DNA from: Macrolepiota albuminosa
Taxonomy: Eukaryota > Basidiomycota > Agaricomycetes > Agaricales > Agaricaceae
Length of the DNA: 64,000 nt
Direction of reading: 5' to 3'
Assembly (NCBI GenBank): GCA_027475525.1
Contig: JAMWFC010000058.1
Location: forward strand, 434,001-498,000
Part shown: piece after piece, positions 49,024 through 60,239 of the stretch
How the letters are laid out: each line of letters begins with the position of its first letter
Position numbering within the stretch: position 1 is the first letter of the stretch
Notes under the pieces: model-generated
Databases searched by the model: none
Seen by the model: only the letters and a program-made list of their open reading frames with translations
What the model was told of the DNA's origin: nothing
Program-made: the position numbers and the translations under genes

Positions 49024-49374
49024 TGGTCATCTATATTAATGTTTTCAAGTGTCATCCTATGTCTCTTCTACAGGTCGGCTACTCCGTGTAAAAAGCTGTC
49101 TGTCCTCCAGCATTGCAATTTCTCGAATAATTGGTCGAATAATAAGGAACTACATTGAAGTATTTTAACATACATGTATTTTGTGGACTTTGTGAAGACA
49201 CTTCGAGTGGAAACCATGACTCGATTGTGTCGTGGACCGACTGGTCCCGTATGGATATACAGTCATAGTAGCGTTCCATTGTTTCAATAACATGATAATC
49301 TATCGTGGATTGAGGAACTTGGGTATCATGTGGAGCGACGTGTGAATTGACTAAGAAACCCAAGACAGCTCCAC

Positions 49375-50958
49375 TCAGAAGCCAGATTTCTTGTGAATTA
49401 TGTCTGGATCCTCTTGGTACTCCTCGGCAGAGACCCACATCTGAGAGTGACGAGGTTAGCAAGCCAGGATCAGCGAGTAAGATCAATGACACTACCTTCT
49501 TGAACGTACTCAAACCCGCTAGAATCGAACCGCCAATCCAGGTTGAATATTTTCTCTCCGGGGGAGCATATATCTTAATTTTGATATCCTTTAAGGAAAC
49601 TTTCTTTACTTCGTTCAATAACCGGTCACCGAAGCCTTCAATGAGGAAGGGAATTAGGACAGCCATCTATACCTGAAAAAAAGACACGACCGACCTCGAC
49701 ACAAAGTACTGCCACCGCTCAGAACAATGTTTGAAAACAAACTTTTCCGAAGGTCTAAATCAACCCTTCCAATCGAATCGACGACAACCTGGTGTACTCC
49801 AGCATACTCTTGACCGATCAGTTCTGGATTGAATAGTATCTCGGGCGCACGGAAGCGTTCGGGCCCAAGCTGCGAGATGCAAGGTTAGATAGCAATCAGT
49901 TATGAAGGCCGTCGTCACAGCATACTTGAATAATGTTGCCGTCAGGTAGTCTAAAATCTTCTGTATGTCCAAGAGTATCCTTTTCCTCCTTCGCTGGATT
50001 GGTAGCAACATAGCAACATTTCTCCTTTATAGTTCGAACAACTTCTTGTTCTGCAGTCGTGTGCAAATGGTGGCCAGCTTTGCGTAAGAGGAGTTGAAGG
50101 TGATCCGTCACATCTCTGCATGACATGTTAATGGTTTAGATGATACGCAGGACAAAACATGAGTACCTTCCTGCAACATCAACCCGGCGGATAGCGTGAG
50201 GCATTGAGAAGCCCTCAAATACAGGGACAGCATGTGTCACACCGTCGCCCGAATCAAGAACTATGCCTGTTGTCCGGCCCGAAGAATATCTTATAAAGAT
50301 TGAGTTTGTGTTGAAACTCGACGTTGTAAAAGACGCACAAAGAGAGTACAGCTTGAACAGAGGTGAACAAGGCCGGAACATTGAAAGTATCAAAAAAAAT
50401 TTGTGCGGCCACGTCTCGATTACTCCTAGGATTAAGTGGTGCTTCCGTCAACAACACAGGATGCTAACAGCATTTTATTGAGAGCTGAGATATGAGTGAC
50501 ATGTTTGAACGAACCTCTTCGCTTAGAGTTCCTAGCTCCTCAGCGTAAATCCAACTCCAGATACGTTCCATGTCGTCCCAATCTGTCACTATTCCATGTT
50601 CCATAGGATATTTAATCTTGAGAAGGCCCCTGAACTCTTGGGCACGCCTGCCGATGAAAACATCTCCTTCCAGTGCTCCAGCCATGACGCGTATATGCTT
50701 TGGCCGCCCAACACTATTATTTACCGATGAATTAACGGAAAGAATTAGCGACAGAATTTGGCCTAACCATTAAGACGCACAAAGACGGGAAGAAACATTT
50801 TGGATGATCCTGACCTGCGAAACCAGCCTTGATGGCTCCAGAGCCCTATGGCATAAGTGAGATTGTAGGCTGATTGATCGTGTGTTCAGTAGCTGTATAC
50901 CGACATTGTCAATGACAACAGGCTGATTGGTAAGGACATCGTCGAACTCGGCCGACAT
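49375..50958 (-). CDS. ARP1: Actin-related protein 1 (centractin), dynactin filament subunit
   Basis: Arp1 forms the short filament of dynactin, the dynein cofactor for nuclear and vesicle movement in hyphae. The ATG is at 50958 ([18 protein letters not shown]). Exons give [118 protein letters not shown] and [20 protein letters not shown] last exon encodes [20 protein letters not shown] then F, stop at 49375. The residues around EGDVFIG and the C-terminal [12 protein letters not shown] distinguish Arp1 from conventional actin. At least six short introns. The long open frame running on to 49079 is intron read-through and not the true 3' end. Confidence 0.94.
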
Positions 50959-51442
50959 GATAGCCAGGAATCGAAGTGAGTCCTGGTCCGACGCGGACTT
51001 GAGCGCGTGTTTACGCCAATCCGCTTTAATTAAACAAATACAGTAGCAGTGACTTCCATGGCAAGGAGCACCTCGATATTCCTTTGCCTTTTCTTTTCGC
51101 TGTTCGTAAGTCGTCTTCAGCCATATGAACACACAGTGGTTCACTACCCCGGTAGCTGTCTGTCAAGGGCATTCTAAACAAGTGGGAGGCCACCAACTTC
51201 TGCAAATGTATGTTGATAGCCGTCGTTTCACTCGCAAATCTGATATAGAACCCCCAAGGTATATGCTTTCAGTCCAATTATTCAATCCTTCTCTTAAATA
51301 TCCCGGATAATCCTTCCCAACCTTGTCTCTCGTGTACCAAACAATGGTGCCTGAATCAAAACCTCCCTATCTGTGCGGGTGCATCGCTTGGCGACACTAA
51401 TCCAGATACAGCCACAGGAAAAGAGGGCGACGTTGAAGCCCG
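50959..51442. promoter_or_regulatory. Divergent promoter region, ARP1 / small membrane protein
   Basis: 484 bp between the ATGs of ARP1 (minus) and the small membrane-protein gene (plus). The open frame extending upstream of the ARP1 ATG (to 51144) probably covers the 5' UTR or is chance. A short uORF-like frame begins at an ATG near 51344 and ends before 51443. No other feature is supported. Confidence 0.4.
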
Positions 51443-51840
51443 ATGCTTCCGTACGCGGCCTTCGAATGTCCTATAGAACCGAGAACTCAAATACAATTAG
51501 AACGTGATTCGCCGCGCGACCAACTTGTCGTCACACTCTTCTTGTTGACTGTATTTGGTCTTCTCTTGGGTGCAGGCATCAAGAGTCGCATGATGAAGGC
51601 TGGATTTCGTACCGACATCTCCCAGCCTTGGAACACAGGTCGAAGGTGGTGGGAGGTGAGTTTTTGTCATAATATTTGTAAGTTGGGTTCTGATTGACCG
51701 ACTTGTAGGTCAGCAGCTGGATGCCACGGCAGCAAACCAACTATGAACTAGGGATCTCTCGATTCGGATACAGTCCAAACCGGGAGGTGAGAATGGGAGA
51801 CTTCATTCCTGTTGTTGAAACGCCACGGCCCCTTTCGTAG
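51443..51840 (+). CDS. Unknown small single-pass membrane protein
   Basis: Two exons, 51443-51655 and 51709-51840, joined by a 53-nt GT..AG intron in phase 0, give 114 residues. The N-terminus is MLPYAAFECPIEPRTQIQLE. One clear membrane segment lies near residues 29-46 (LVVTLFLLTVFGLLLGAG), followed by basic KSRMMK, a polar Trp-rich stretch (TGRRWWEVSSWMPRQQ) and a tail ending VVETPRPLS. By the positive-inside tendency the C-terminal part may face the cytosol. I do not recognise the family. The clean splice and continuing frame argue that it is real. It lies 94 bp before the SVIP-like gene on the same strand. Confidence 0.6.
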
Positions 51841-51934
51841 CTTCGAGTATTATCTCCGCCAAGTAGTGATTGTGATATTGTGTATTTGTTGTATCGCTCC
51901 CATAGTCACATCCACAATTCTACTCTGAACTTCC

Positions 51935-52299
51935 ATGGGATCACTTTGCTCAAAGCCAGGACATCATGACACAGGCGGTGACCATGTACTTCGTTCCAAT
52001 TCTGGCCCACCGAATCCCGCAGGCCCGTCTCCAAGCGATCCTCGCACCGCCGCGGCAGAAGCAGCAGAGCGACGGCTGAAAACAGTCAGTTTCCCATTGC
52101 ACCTCTGGGGTTCTACTCCATCTATAATTTGAACGTCAAGGCTCAGGCCAGGGGGACGAACCCTTCCAACCCTCGTCATGGACAACTTGCTGCAAAAGCA
52201 GGAAAGTTGCCAAAGTCAACCCCGAATCCAAGGCAGGAAGAGAGGCTTGTGGTGAGCACTGAGAAACGCTTACATGAGACGAGCTCATGCCCTAACTAG
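51935..52299 (+). CDS. SVIP-like protein with N-myristoylation site and p97-binding VIM motif
   Basis: Exon 1 is 51935-52084 and exon 2 starts at 52141 (GT..AG intron of 56 nt, phase 0). Reading on without another intron gives 102 residues to TAG at 52297-52299; a further intron at GTGAGC near 52250 could change the last residues. The start MGSLCS has Gly2 for myristoylation and Cys5 for palmitoylation. Residues 34-47 hold SDPRTAAAEAAERR, which fits the VCP-interacting motif R-x5-A-A-x2-R exactly. The rest is basic and polar (ARGTNPSNPRHGQLAAKAGK). Human SVIP has the same layout: lipid anchor, then AEAAERRQKEAASRG. SVIP restrains p97/Cdc48 in ER-associated degradation. The role here is inferred. 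Confidence 0.7.
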
Positions 52300-52639
52300 T
52301 GGGATTAATATCTGACCTTGTACTATTGTACTCTGCTTACAAATGAAGATACCATTATACCATTGTGTCGTTCCTCCTTTTATCTACGTTCTCGAAGTCT
52401 CTTTCATATACCGCGAACATTACTCGTGGAGGTAACAGTGACAGAATCAGGACATCAACCATCATATACAGTATGGGTATTAGAATGCAAGATATCAAAA
52501 AGAGTACAACCACAGTACAAGTAAATATGACACAAAGAAAAGCTCAGCTTGGGTTCAGTGCAATCTCACCCATGACGATATTAGAGATACAATTCCTCCG
52601 GGTATGGATCTAGAGAGAGAGAAAAGAGATTATAAACAA
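52300..52639. other. Intergenic region between convergent genes
   Basis: About 340 bp separating the SVIP-like stop from the bZIP stop. Only 3' UTR or terminator sequence is expected. No coding frame or repeat is supported. Confidence 0.5.
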
Positions 52640-54114
52640 TTATGATAGATCGACTTCGTCATCAAGTCGTTGTCTTTTGAGATTTGGAGTAGCCACAATT
52701 TGGGATGGGGCCATTCCTAGTCCTCTTGCTTCGAGCACATTCATCGCAACTTTAGCTGCGCCCTCTGAGGATCTTTTGGTCCTCGCACGAGTACGGCGAA
52801 GGGCACCAAATGCCTGAGCCTTGATGACAGCGAGGGTACCAGAGAGAACAGGAGGAGCGGGTGATGGAGAAGGCGACCGCGAGTAAGACAAGCGACGACG
52901 GACACTGGAACGATTCTGGGGATATGATGCATCGCCGTCACTACTGCCGTGCTCAGTCTCACTTCCGGACATAGGCGGTAAAGTGGGTAGAAGGGTACGT
53001 TCAGAAGACACAGAGTCTCTCCGGTTTGCTAGCCTATACCGAACGGCGTCACTATTCGCAGGGCCAACGAGTGACACATCGGCAGTACCGCCATGAAGAG
53101 TGACCTCAGCTCCATGAGAATGCGAATGGCGCCGGTAATCATGATCAGAACGGTCTTGGCCACCATTGTCAGGGAATGTGAATTGGAATGGGGCGAGAGA
53201 GGTTGAAGACGAGCTGGGAGTTGAAGTCGACGGTGAAATGGAACGACTACTAGGGAACGCGTAAGGTGCTGCATCAAGAGTACTCAGTGGCACCTTTTGA
53301 TCCTCGGGGGGGAACCGACCACCAAAAGACATATCGGTCGAAGCCAAAGTAGGCGACCCAATAAAGTTGGAAGACTGGGAAGAATGGGCGCCAGACTCGG
53401 TGCCAGACGTGGTTTGTGTTAATGGCGAAGGCCAAGGCGTTTCTCGAGCGATGCTTGGAACATATGAGAAGGAATTGTACTTGGATCCACGGTGACCAGA
53501 ATTCACCAAAGTTTCATTCGGAATATCGGACTCAACGCCAGGATATGCAAGCACTGATGTGTGGCTGTAATTGGCGTATGGACTGTGGCAGATTGACGAA
53601 TCGTCACTTATTCTGTAATTAGACCCTCCTGCACCGTATTGACTTATCGGCGTTGTAGCCATACTGCCTGGAGGATGAGATGATAGGAAGGATGGTGGTA
53701 GTGGGGGTGGTTCGTCGCAATCGGTAATACCTTGTTCTGTCTTCCTCGCGTGAAAAAAGTTTCTCCAAAATTTTTCACGTTCTCGAAATTCATGCCGGAG
53801 ATGAGCATTGTCTTGTCGAAGTTCTTGATTTTCGTGTCGAGCCTCTCTACACGACTCTTGGAGTTGGATGACAACGGACTCTAGACTGGTCACTGTATCA
53901 AAGAATTGAAAAATAAAGATATGGAGTTAAGGGAAGATGATATACCTGTCTCTTCCAGCGTCGCGATATAGTTGGCCCGTCGGGCTCGAAAAGCAGCTTG
54001 AGCATCCGCGTTCTTCTTTTTCCTGAGGGCAACGTCTGACATACGCGACGTCTGCTCGTCGATAGCTTGCTGACCGTGGTTAGCGGTAGACCCAGTTGCG
54101 TTTGATTTGGGCAT
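52640..54114 (-). CDS. bZIP transcription factor of the Yap/AP-1 type
   Basis: A nuclear DNA-binding protein. The chosen ATG is 54114 (MPKSNATGSTANHGQQ); an upstream in-frame start at about 54195 is less likely because of its composition. Exon 1 ends in the basic region LRKKKNADAQAAFRARRANY, where N-x2-A-Q-x2-F-R is the Yap/Pap1 signature, then IATLEET. After an intron of about 54 nt, exon 2 gives the leucine-zipper-like coil VTSLESVVIQLQESCREARH, ENQELRQDNAHLRHEFRER. The remaining ~330 residues are Ser/Pro-rich and disordered, without the paired Cys clusters of redox-sensing Yap1. It ends ATPNLKRQRLDDEVDLS at 52640. Target genes cannot be told from sequence. Confidence 0.86.
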
Positions 54115-54493
54115 GAAGAAACGGTGGATGCAGGGCCACGCAGCGCCCCGATTGAGATTTAAAATGGCATCGAAAAAGACTTCGATTCTGGACACGAGGA
54201 GGAGAAGGCTCCGCGGCCCTTAAAATGTGAAACTACTTAGCCGATATTGTGGACAATTTAAGATTGACCGAAGGGGTGCGGCGCTCATGCTGACAGCAAG
54301 GCTTTCTCGAAGATTAGTTGCGAACCTGAAAAGAAGGGGTGCTTCTTCAGGCTTCTCCTACCGGCCATATCTCCTTTCATCCTGAGTCAAAGGAAACAAG
54401 CTTTCCCGCCGCTCAAATCACCGGCCACCCCACTGGGCCATTGCTTCCCTTATACAGAACACATTTCATCGTACAAACTCCCCACCAAATATC
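54115..54493. promoter_or_regulatory. Promoter region of the bZIP gene / 3' flank of APC4
   Basis: 379 bp upstream of the bZIP ATG and downstream of the APC4 stop, both on the minus strand. No other gene fits. A plus-strand 155-codon frame starting at 54339 overlaps here but is antisense to APC4. Confidence 0.45.
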
Positions 54494-57400
54494 TCATTCC
54501 CCTTCCTCATCTTCATCTCCTTCCATGTCGTATGATTCAAGTGTTCCTTTGCCATCGAGCACACATGCCACTCTCCGACCGAGTCTACCATTCAGAGCAA
54601 GCGATATACGCCCTGTGCCGCCTTTTAATGCACGAGTCCGCTCGATAGGTCTTCGAGTCTTTGGTAACTGCAATACCCGGACCTTTTTGTTAGATATCTT
54701 AAAACACCTTTATAAGTCTTACATGTCCTTTTCTCCACTGCTCGACCGTTTTAAGCATGAGCTCTTCGCGGATAACTATATTTACGTGTTGGGTGGGTTG
54801 CACTAATTGGTAGCATAATCCACCATAGTTGATCACTGCAATATACGTCGACTCTGCTAAAAAGCATGATCAGCAACAGCGTGTAGGGTTCGTTCATCCA
54901 ACTTAACTGTCCTCACCCCGATTCCGATAAACAATTACGACATAATCATCGTCCAAAAAGTCGGCCTCTAAAAGGTCGAGGCCCGTTTCTTCATTATCCG
55001 TGAGGAAGGGCTCAAGAAGCACGATACCAATCTCAGAAGGAGATTCTAACGCCTCTTCTCTATAATACAGTCGAGATAGGCATACTAAACAATCGTGAGA
55101 CCTGTTTTTTTTTTCAAAACGAAAAGGTAACATACAACAAGAGATCTGTTCCATCTGTACTGAAAGCATTAGAAATTGGCAGAGATCACCCTAATATGGA
55201 GCTGTAGATATCGTCTGTACCCGAAGGATAGGGCCTCACTTCATTTACATGAGTGGTTCTTTCTCGCACGGGAGACGGCGTTAAGTAGTCCAATAGCCTT
55301 GTCCGTGAAGCCAGGTCGGCCGCGGAAGTCGTATTAACTCGGTTAGTGGCAGAGCGAGTGGCAGCACTAGCGGCTCGATCAAAAATACACTTGCAACGTG
55401 TTGCCAACTCATTGACCAGGGAATTCAGGTTCTTGTCAGTAGAATTCGCATTATCCTTGGTAAACATTGTTTGCTGATTGGGAAAGAAATGAAATTCAGT
55501 CAATGGAACATCCATGACACGTACGAATACAGACGAATCATGACTTCCTTTAGCGATGGTACGAGCTTGCTCTACAACATTGAGAAAGGATTGTTCACTT
55601 TCCCCTAACAAATCTCCAAGGGAAAATCGTGGTGTCGGACCAGTAAACCATTGGTCAATGGGACTTGTTACAAGCCCTGAAATAAAGTAATTGTTGACCT
55701 CGAGAACGTCGTGTCGGGGTTGTGGCGCATTATCGTTGGATGGATTTGCGGCAGAAGTTTCTGATAAGAGTAATGTCATCTGACTGAAGCTCCTACGGAA
55801 TATTGGGCGTACCAAAACGAAGCCAATGAAGGAACGACCTGAATCGAAATAACTCCTGACGCGCGGTGGCTGCAAGCCAGGCCGATAGAACGATCATTCG
55901 CATCGTCATCTCGAGACATGTATTGATATCTTCGAGGGTTAACTCGAAAGGGGCATATGCAGACCTTTACAATCTTCTAAGCTGAATTGCGTCTCAATCC
56001 AAATGGAGGTTTACCAACAGCTGTGCCCATCCTTGAATCTCTTCTAATACAAGATGTAAACGTTGACAAGCAGGTGTAATCCGCTTTTCCGAATAGTCAC
56101 GCAATTTGACCAATGCTTCCGTCATGGTTGACTCCCACTTGAGAATACCCTAAGAAAAGTTGAATACTTTGCAAAACAGTTCACAATGCTCCTTACTCTT
56201 TCACTCATCTGTTCCCCACTGCCCAGAAAATCTAAAAGGGAGTCGGTGGCTCTTCCCGTAACCAACAGGGTTGTCAGATCTAAAATTGCATTTGGTTCTC
56301 CCTCTACAAGAAGAGAGTTTACCCAACTTTGAGGATAACAACGCGAGCTAGACTTACGACCAAACTGATCTTTTTGTTTCGCCTCCAATGCCTGAATCCA
56401 CTTGGAACCCAAGCGGCATGCCCCACTGAAAGTTTCCGATCCTAACCATGTTGTGTGCATGTCTTTGACCGCATTCATACAATACCATATCAATTCCCTA
56501 GCAGTGGAGGAGAGTTTGGCCATGTCTCGAATGTGTCGTTTGCCTAGTAATGTAGCGTCGACGACGATGGGATGTAACGACGTAGCAATAGTTTCTTGCA
56601 TCCTTGTCGCATAATGAACGATAAAAGTAGATTTTTTTCGACCTTTGACTAATGAGTTGACAAAGAGATCTGACCCCATTGCAATACTTCCAAGGGGAAA
56701 GGTACCATCAAGGTAATAATGCATGAAACCATAACTGTCGGCAAGAACCAGTAAACTATTGACATTGAGCTTGTCCACTTCGCTTTTTTGCTCTTCAAGA
56801 GTGTCGACGGATTTCCTTGTCAATGGAGTACTGATTGAAGCTGAGAGAGGATCCGAAGGAAGTGTTGGCCATTCGTCGATGACAGAGGGAGATGCTTCTT
56901 TTCCAATGGGTTTTGTATGTGTACCTTGAAAGGCGAAAAGGTCTGTTGCCCTGTTTGCGTTTCAACAATGAGCCGAAGTCATGTTTGCGACAAATAAACT
57001 GACGTTAACCGCTGTGAATCATCCTGAGGCGCATCTAGGAGGGGTAGTGTTCGGAGGATAGAATGGGCTGTACCCGTCTAGATATCACATCATGCCGATA
57101 AAAAATGCGCAAAAGAGAAAAACGCACGATAACGTCATTTCTTTGCAAGATATCTGGGATAGGGCTGTTACTCGCGGGCCGAGCGTCGCAAAACCACCAC
57201 ACGCCGATCATCTTGCAGGGCTGAGATTGAGAAAGTCGATGCAAGGGTAGGGTAAATTGTCTTGTGCCATCTTGTAGGGAATGGAGGATGACGAGGGGGG
57301 GATTGTGAACAGCGACTATCGACCGGCCTGACTCGAAGGTAAGGAACGTCGAAAGTCAAAACAAGGAACATACCGTCTGGGCTCCAGGCAATATCGACTA

Positions 57401-57614
57401 TGTCTATGACAGTACTTTCGTCGCCAACACCAACATCAACTTCCCAGATTTTGGACCCATGGGTATAGTTCCATAGGCCTAGTCTATCTCGTCCACCAAG
57501 TCGTGAGATGAGCACGATTAAGTCTTTATCAGGACAACATGCAGAAACCAACAGTCGCGTAGAAGGCGGCGTCTGCAAGACACCTAGGGCAGAGAATGAG
57601 CTTGAAACATCCAT
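54494..57614 (-). CDS. APC4: Anaphase-promoting complex subunit 4
   Basis: APC4 is a WD40-plus-helical scaffold of the anaphase-promoting complex ubiquitin ligase. The true start is the ATG at 57614 (MDVSSSFSALG); the longer frame upstream would begin with GTG. The propeller part has LLVSACCPDKDLIVLISRLG and IVDIAWSPDGMFLVLTFD. The long helical domain follows: LVLADSYGFMHYYLDGTFPL, LFVNSLVKGRKK, ARELIWYCMNAVKDMHTTWL, AILDLTTLLVTGRATDSLLD, FLGSGEQMSERV. The C-terminal propeller part has YYREEALESPSEIGIVLLEP and DLLEADFLDDDYVVIVYRNR. Splicing past the apparent stop at 54903 gives AESTYIAVINYGGLCYQLV, then VRVLQLPKTRRPIERTRALK, RISLALNGRLGRRVACVLDG and an acidic end stopping at 54494. Confidence 0.9.
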
Positions 57615-57701
57615 GACCTGAGCGATCACGTGTATCTCGGGGAGAGTAAAACTCTCTATTACTAAATCGCCTTCTATTTTGATAACATCAGTTCCTTTGT
57701 T

Positions 57702-60239
57702 CTAACCCCTACTCTTTCCTGCCTTCCTTTCCCAATCACGATCAAATGCGCCCCCACTATGTGCAGTTATCCTTTGTCGTTTGTTTTTTGTTTTTGGCCG
57801 AGTGGGTTTCTGAGGCAAACCTATCTTTACTGGTCTCGCGGATTTCTTGGCTGATCGGATAGCGGCGTTCATTGCTTTCTCTTCGCCTGACTTGGCATCA
57901 TCTTCTATCATCATCTTTCTGCGTTTGGCTCTGCGAGAAAGTCCTGCGAATTTATCTCTTTTTGGCTGCTATAACACATAAGTATAGGATATGCCATATA
58001 GCGAGCAACCTTGTCCAAACTCACCGGTTTTTTCCCTTGTGACTTATCACCGCCATCCTCATGTAGCTTTTTGCTGAAGGCTTCATGATATAACGAAGGA
58101 AGTTAGGCATCGGGATACCACATGTTAGCAGGAAATCGAACCTTGAGCGGTCGCCTTTTCCTTTCCGGTTTGAAACCAAGTCCTTGCAGGTCGTGAGTAG
58201 ATCTCGGCCTCGTGTTCCACCATGTTTTCTCCTTTTTTCAGCTCCATCTCTGCTTTGCGGATCTAGGACGCTTTTGAGTAACATAACATAACCACTCAGG
58301 AATTCCATCGACAAACCTCTCTTTCTTCCTTTTCGTCATGTAATACTGCTGCAATATCGTGCTTAAGCTCTTCCAGGCTCTGAACCCATTTGCTCACGAC
58401 TTCCGCAGGTATTATGCGGTGACGAACTTGATCTTGGCCTGCGGCATGCTTGATCGCGGCTTTAAGCATTTTGCGATCCGCTTCACCAACAAGAGTAACA
58501 GACCTAGAGAGAATCAGCTATGTCCATAACAGTGCGCCACATATATATTCACCGTCCCTTTCTACCGGCGCGTGCTGTCCTTCCCACACGATGAAGATAT
58601 TGGGCTAATTGACCAGGCATGTCGTAATTGATGACAGTTTCCACTCCCTTGATATCTAGTCCACGAGATGCAAGGTCAGTGGCCAACAGGTAATCAACTG
58701 AGCCATCGCGAAAGAGCTGGAGCGCCTTGAGCCGCTGTAGAATAGACTTTCAACATTATAATTGAATTAATTTCAGACTCAACAAACCTGATCTTGAGTA
58801 AGGTTACCGTGTAATTCCTCGCATTTGAGGCCAAGAAGGCTAAAGACAATCCGCATTTGGTGAGCCAACTTTTTACTTCGGAGGAAGATGATAACATTGG
58901 TCTTGAAAGTGCTTTTGCATAGAGCCACGAGGAGGGCTGAACGTTCGGATTCCTTGCCAGCACGAACTCGAACGAATTCCTGAAATAGGCCACGAGCAAT
59001 ACTTCGTTTAGGATCCACAAATAGTCTTACAGGTTTGTTCAAAGACATTTTGACAAGTTCATCAACCGAATCGGTCATAGTTGCAGAGAACAGCATGGTT
59101 TGTCGAGACAACGGACAATGTTTGACGATCTCCCCGAGTTCGTCCGCAAACCCATCAGACAGCATTCGATCAGCTTCATCCAGCACCAGTACATCGAGTG
59201 TATCCAATGTGAAAGAAGGAGAGTTCTGTACGTGGTCAATCAGACGGCCGGGGGTTGCAATGATTATGTCAGGTCGTAGGCGAAGGGCAGCTTCCTGTGA
59301 TTTGACGGAGAGACCACCTAAGATTGATTTTTTTCTTCAAGTATTAATGTCAGATAATACATATATGACTCACCAACGACCAGACAAATGCGGATGTCTG
59401 TGTGTGTAGCCAGCTTTATACCAACATCAAAACACTGGACAGCTAATTCTCTGGTGGGGACCAACACAACACAACGGATGGCGGCGGCATTTTTGCCTTT
59501 CTCGCGATATAAAAGACGCTCTAAGATAGGTATCATGAAGGCTGCAGTCTTTCCAGAACCAGTAACAGCTCCGCCAACAACATCCTTGCCAAGAAGTGCA
59601 ACTGGGATAGTAGCAGCTTGAATTGGAGTTGGCTTAGTGAAACCTAGCGTTGTCAAAGCCTTAAGGATAGGTCGCGAGAGATTCATCGACAGGAAGGAGC
59701 TATGGTTTTCACTGGACCTCATCTCAGAGTCAAAGAATGCAGCTTTCCTATCTTTATCGACTTGAGTTTCGAGTTCTGAGTCGTTGTCAGAAGAGGATTC
59801 TGTGTGTCCTTCTCCCTCATCCTCTTCCAGTGGACTGAACGTATGGAAATCTGATTCGGATGTTTTGCCACTCTCGCTAACATTGTCCGACATATAGTCA
59901 TCGGACGTGTGTTCGCCGTTACTAGTATCGTCGTCTTCTCTGTGACTCAATTTACGCTTTCCAATCAGGCGATGTCGGGCAATTATATCGTCGACGGAAA
60001 TTGTGCCCTGGGAGAGAAATGAGAATGCAGAAGAAAAGGGTAGGATCCAAACCAACAGGCTTTGTTCCCGCGTCGACGAATCCTTCGTGACCCCCAGTGG
60101 AATCAACATCATATGGGTCCCCAGAAATGTCAAAGACAAATTCTGGGTTCAAAGTGGCGTCTTCAATGCTCTGCTTCAGCGCTTTTCGATTTTCAAACTC
60201 CTCAGAGTCAGATTCTATGGTCGTGATATAGTCAGCCAT
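57702..60239 (-). CDS. DRS1: DEAD-box RNA helicase DRS1 (DDX27), ribosome assembly
   Basis: Drs1 is a nucleolar ATP-dependent RNA helicase needed for 27S pre-rRNA processing and 60S subunit assembly. Start ATG at 60239 ([20 protein letters not shown]). An acidic low-complexity N-terminus runs to about residue 150. Then the helicase motifs: Q motif [20 protein letters not shown], motif I AVTGSGKT, Ia VPTRELAVQ, a TPGR-type segment ([14 protein letters not shown]), motif [11 protein letters not shown], motif III FSATM, then [34 protein letters not shown] and motif [16 protein letters not shown]. The C-terminal basic tail ([20 protein letters not shown]) ends at 57702. Several short introns, including between helicase blocks. 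The stop lies 87 bp before the APC4 ATG on the same strand. Confidence 0.94.

Noticed and set aside
49079..49374. ARP1 ending at 49079
   Set aside because: The long frame is intron read-through. A last exon encoding the conserved end [12 protein letters not shown] stops at 49375.
54339..54806. 155-codon plus-strand frame
   Set aside because: It is antisense to the terminal exons of APC4, which splice in phase and encode conserved-looking segments. The plus frame has no recognisable domain.
57614..57629. APC4 start at 57629
   Set aside because: That codon is GTG; the ATG at 57614 gives the family-like start MDVSSSFSAL.
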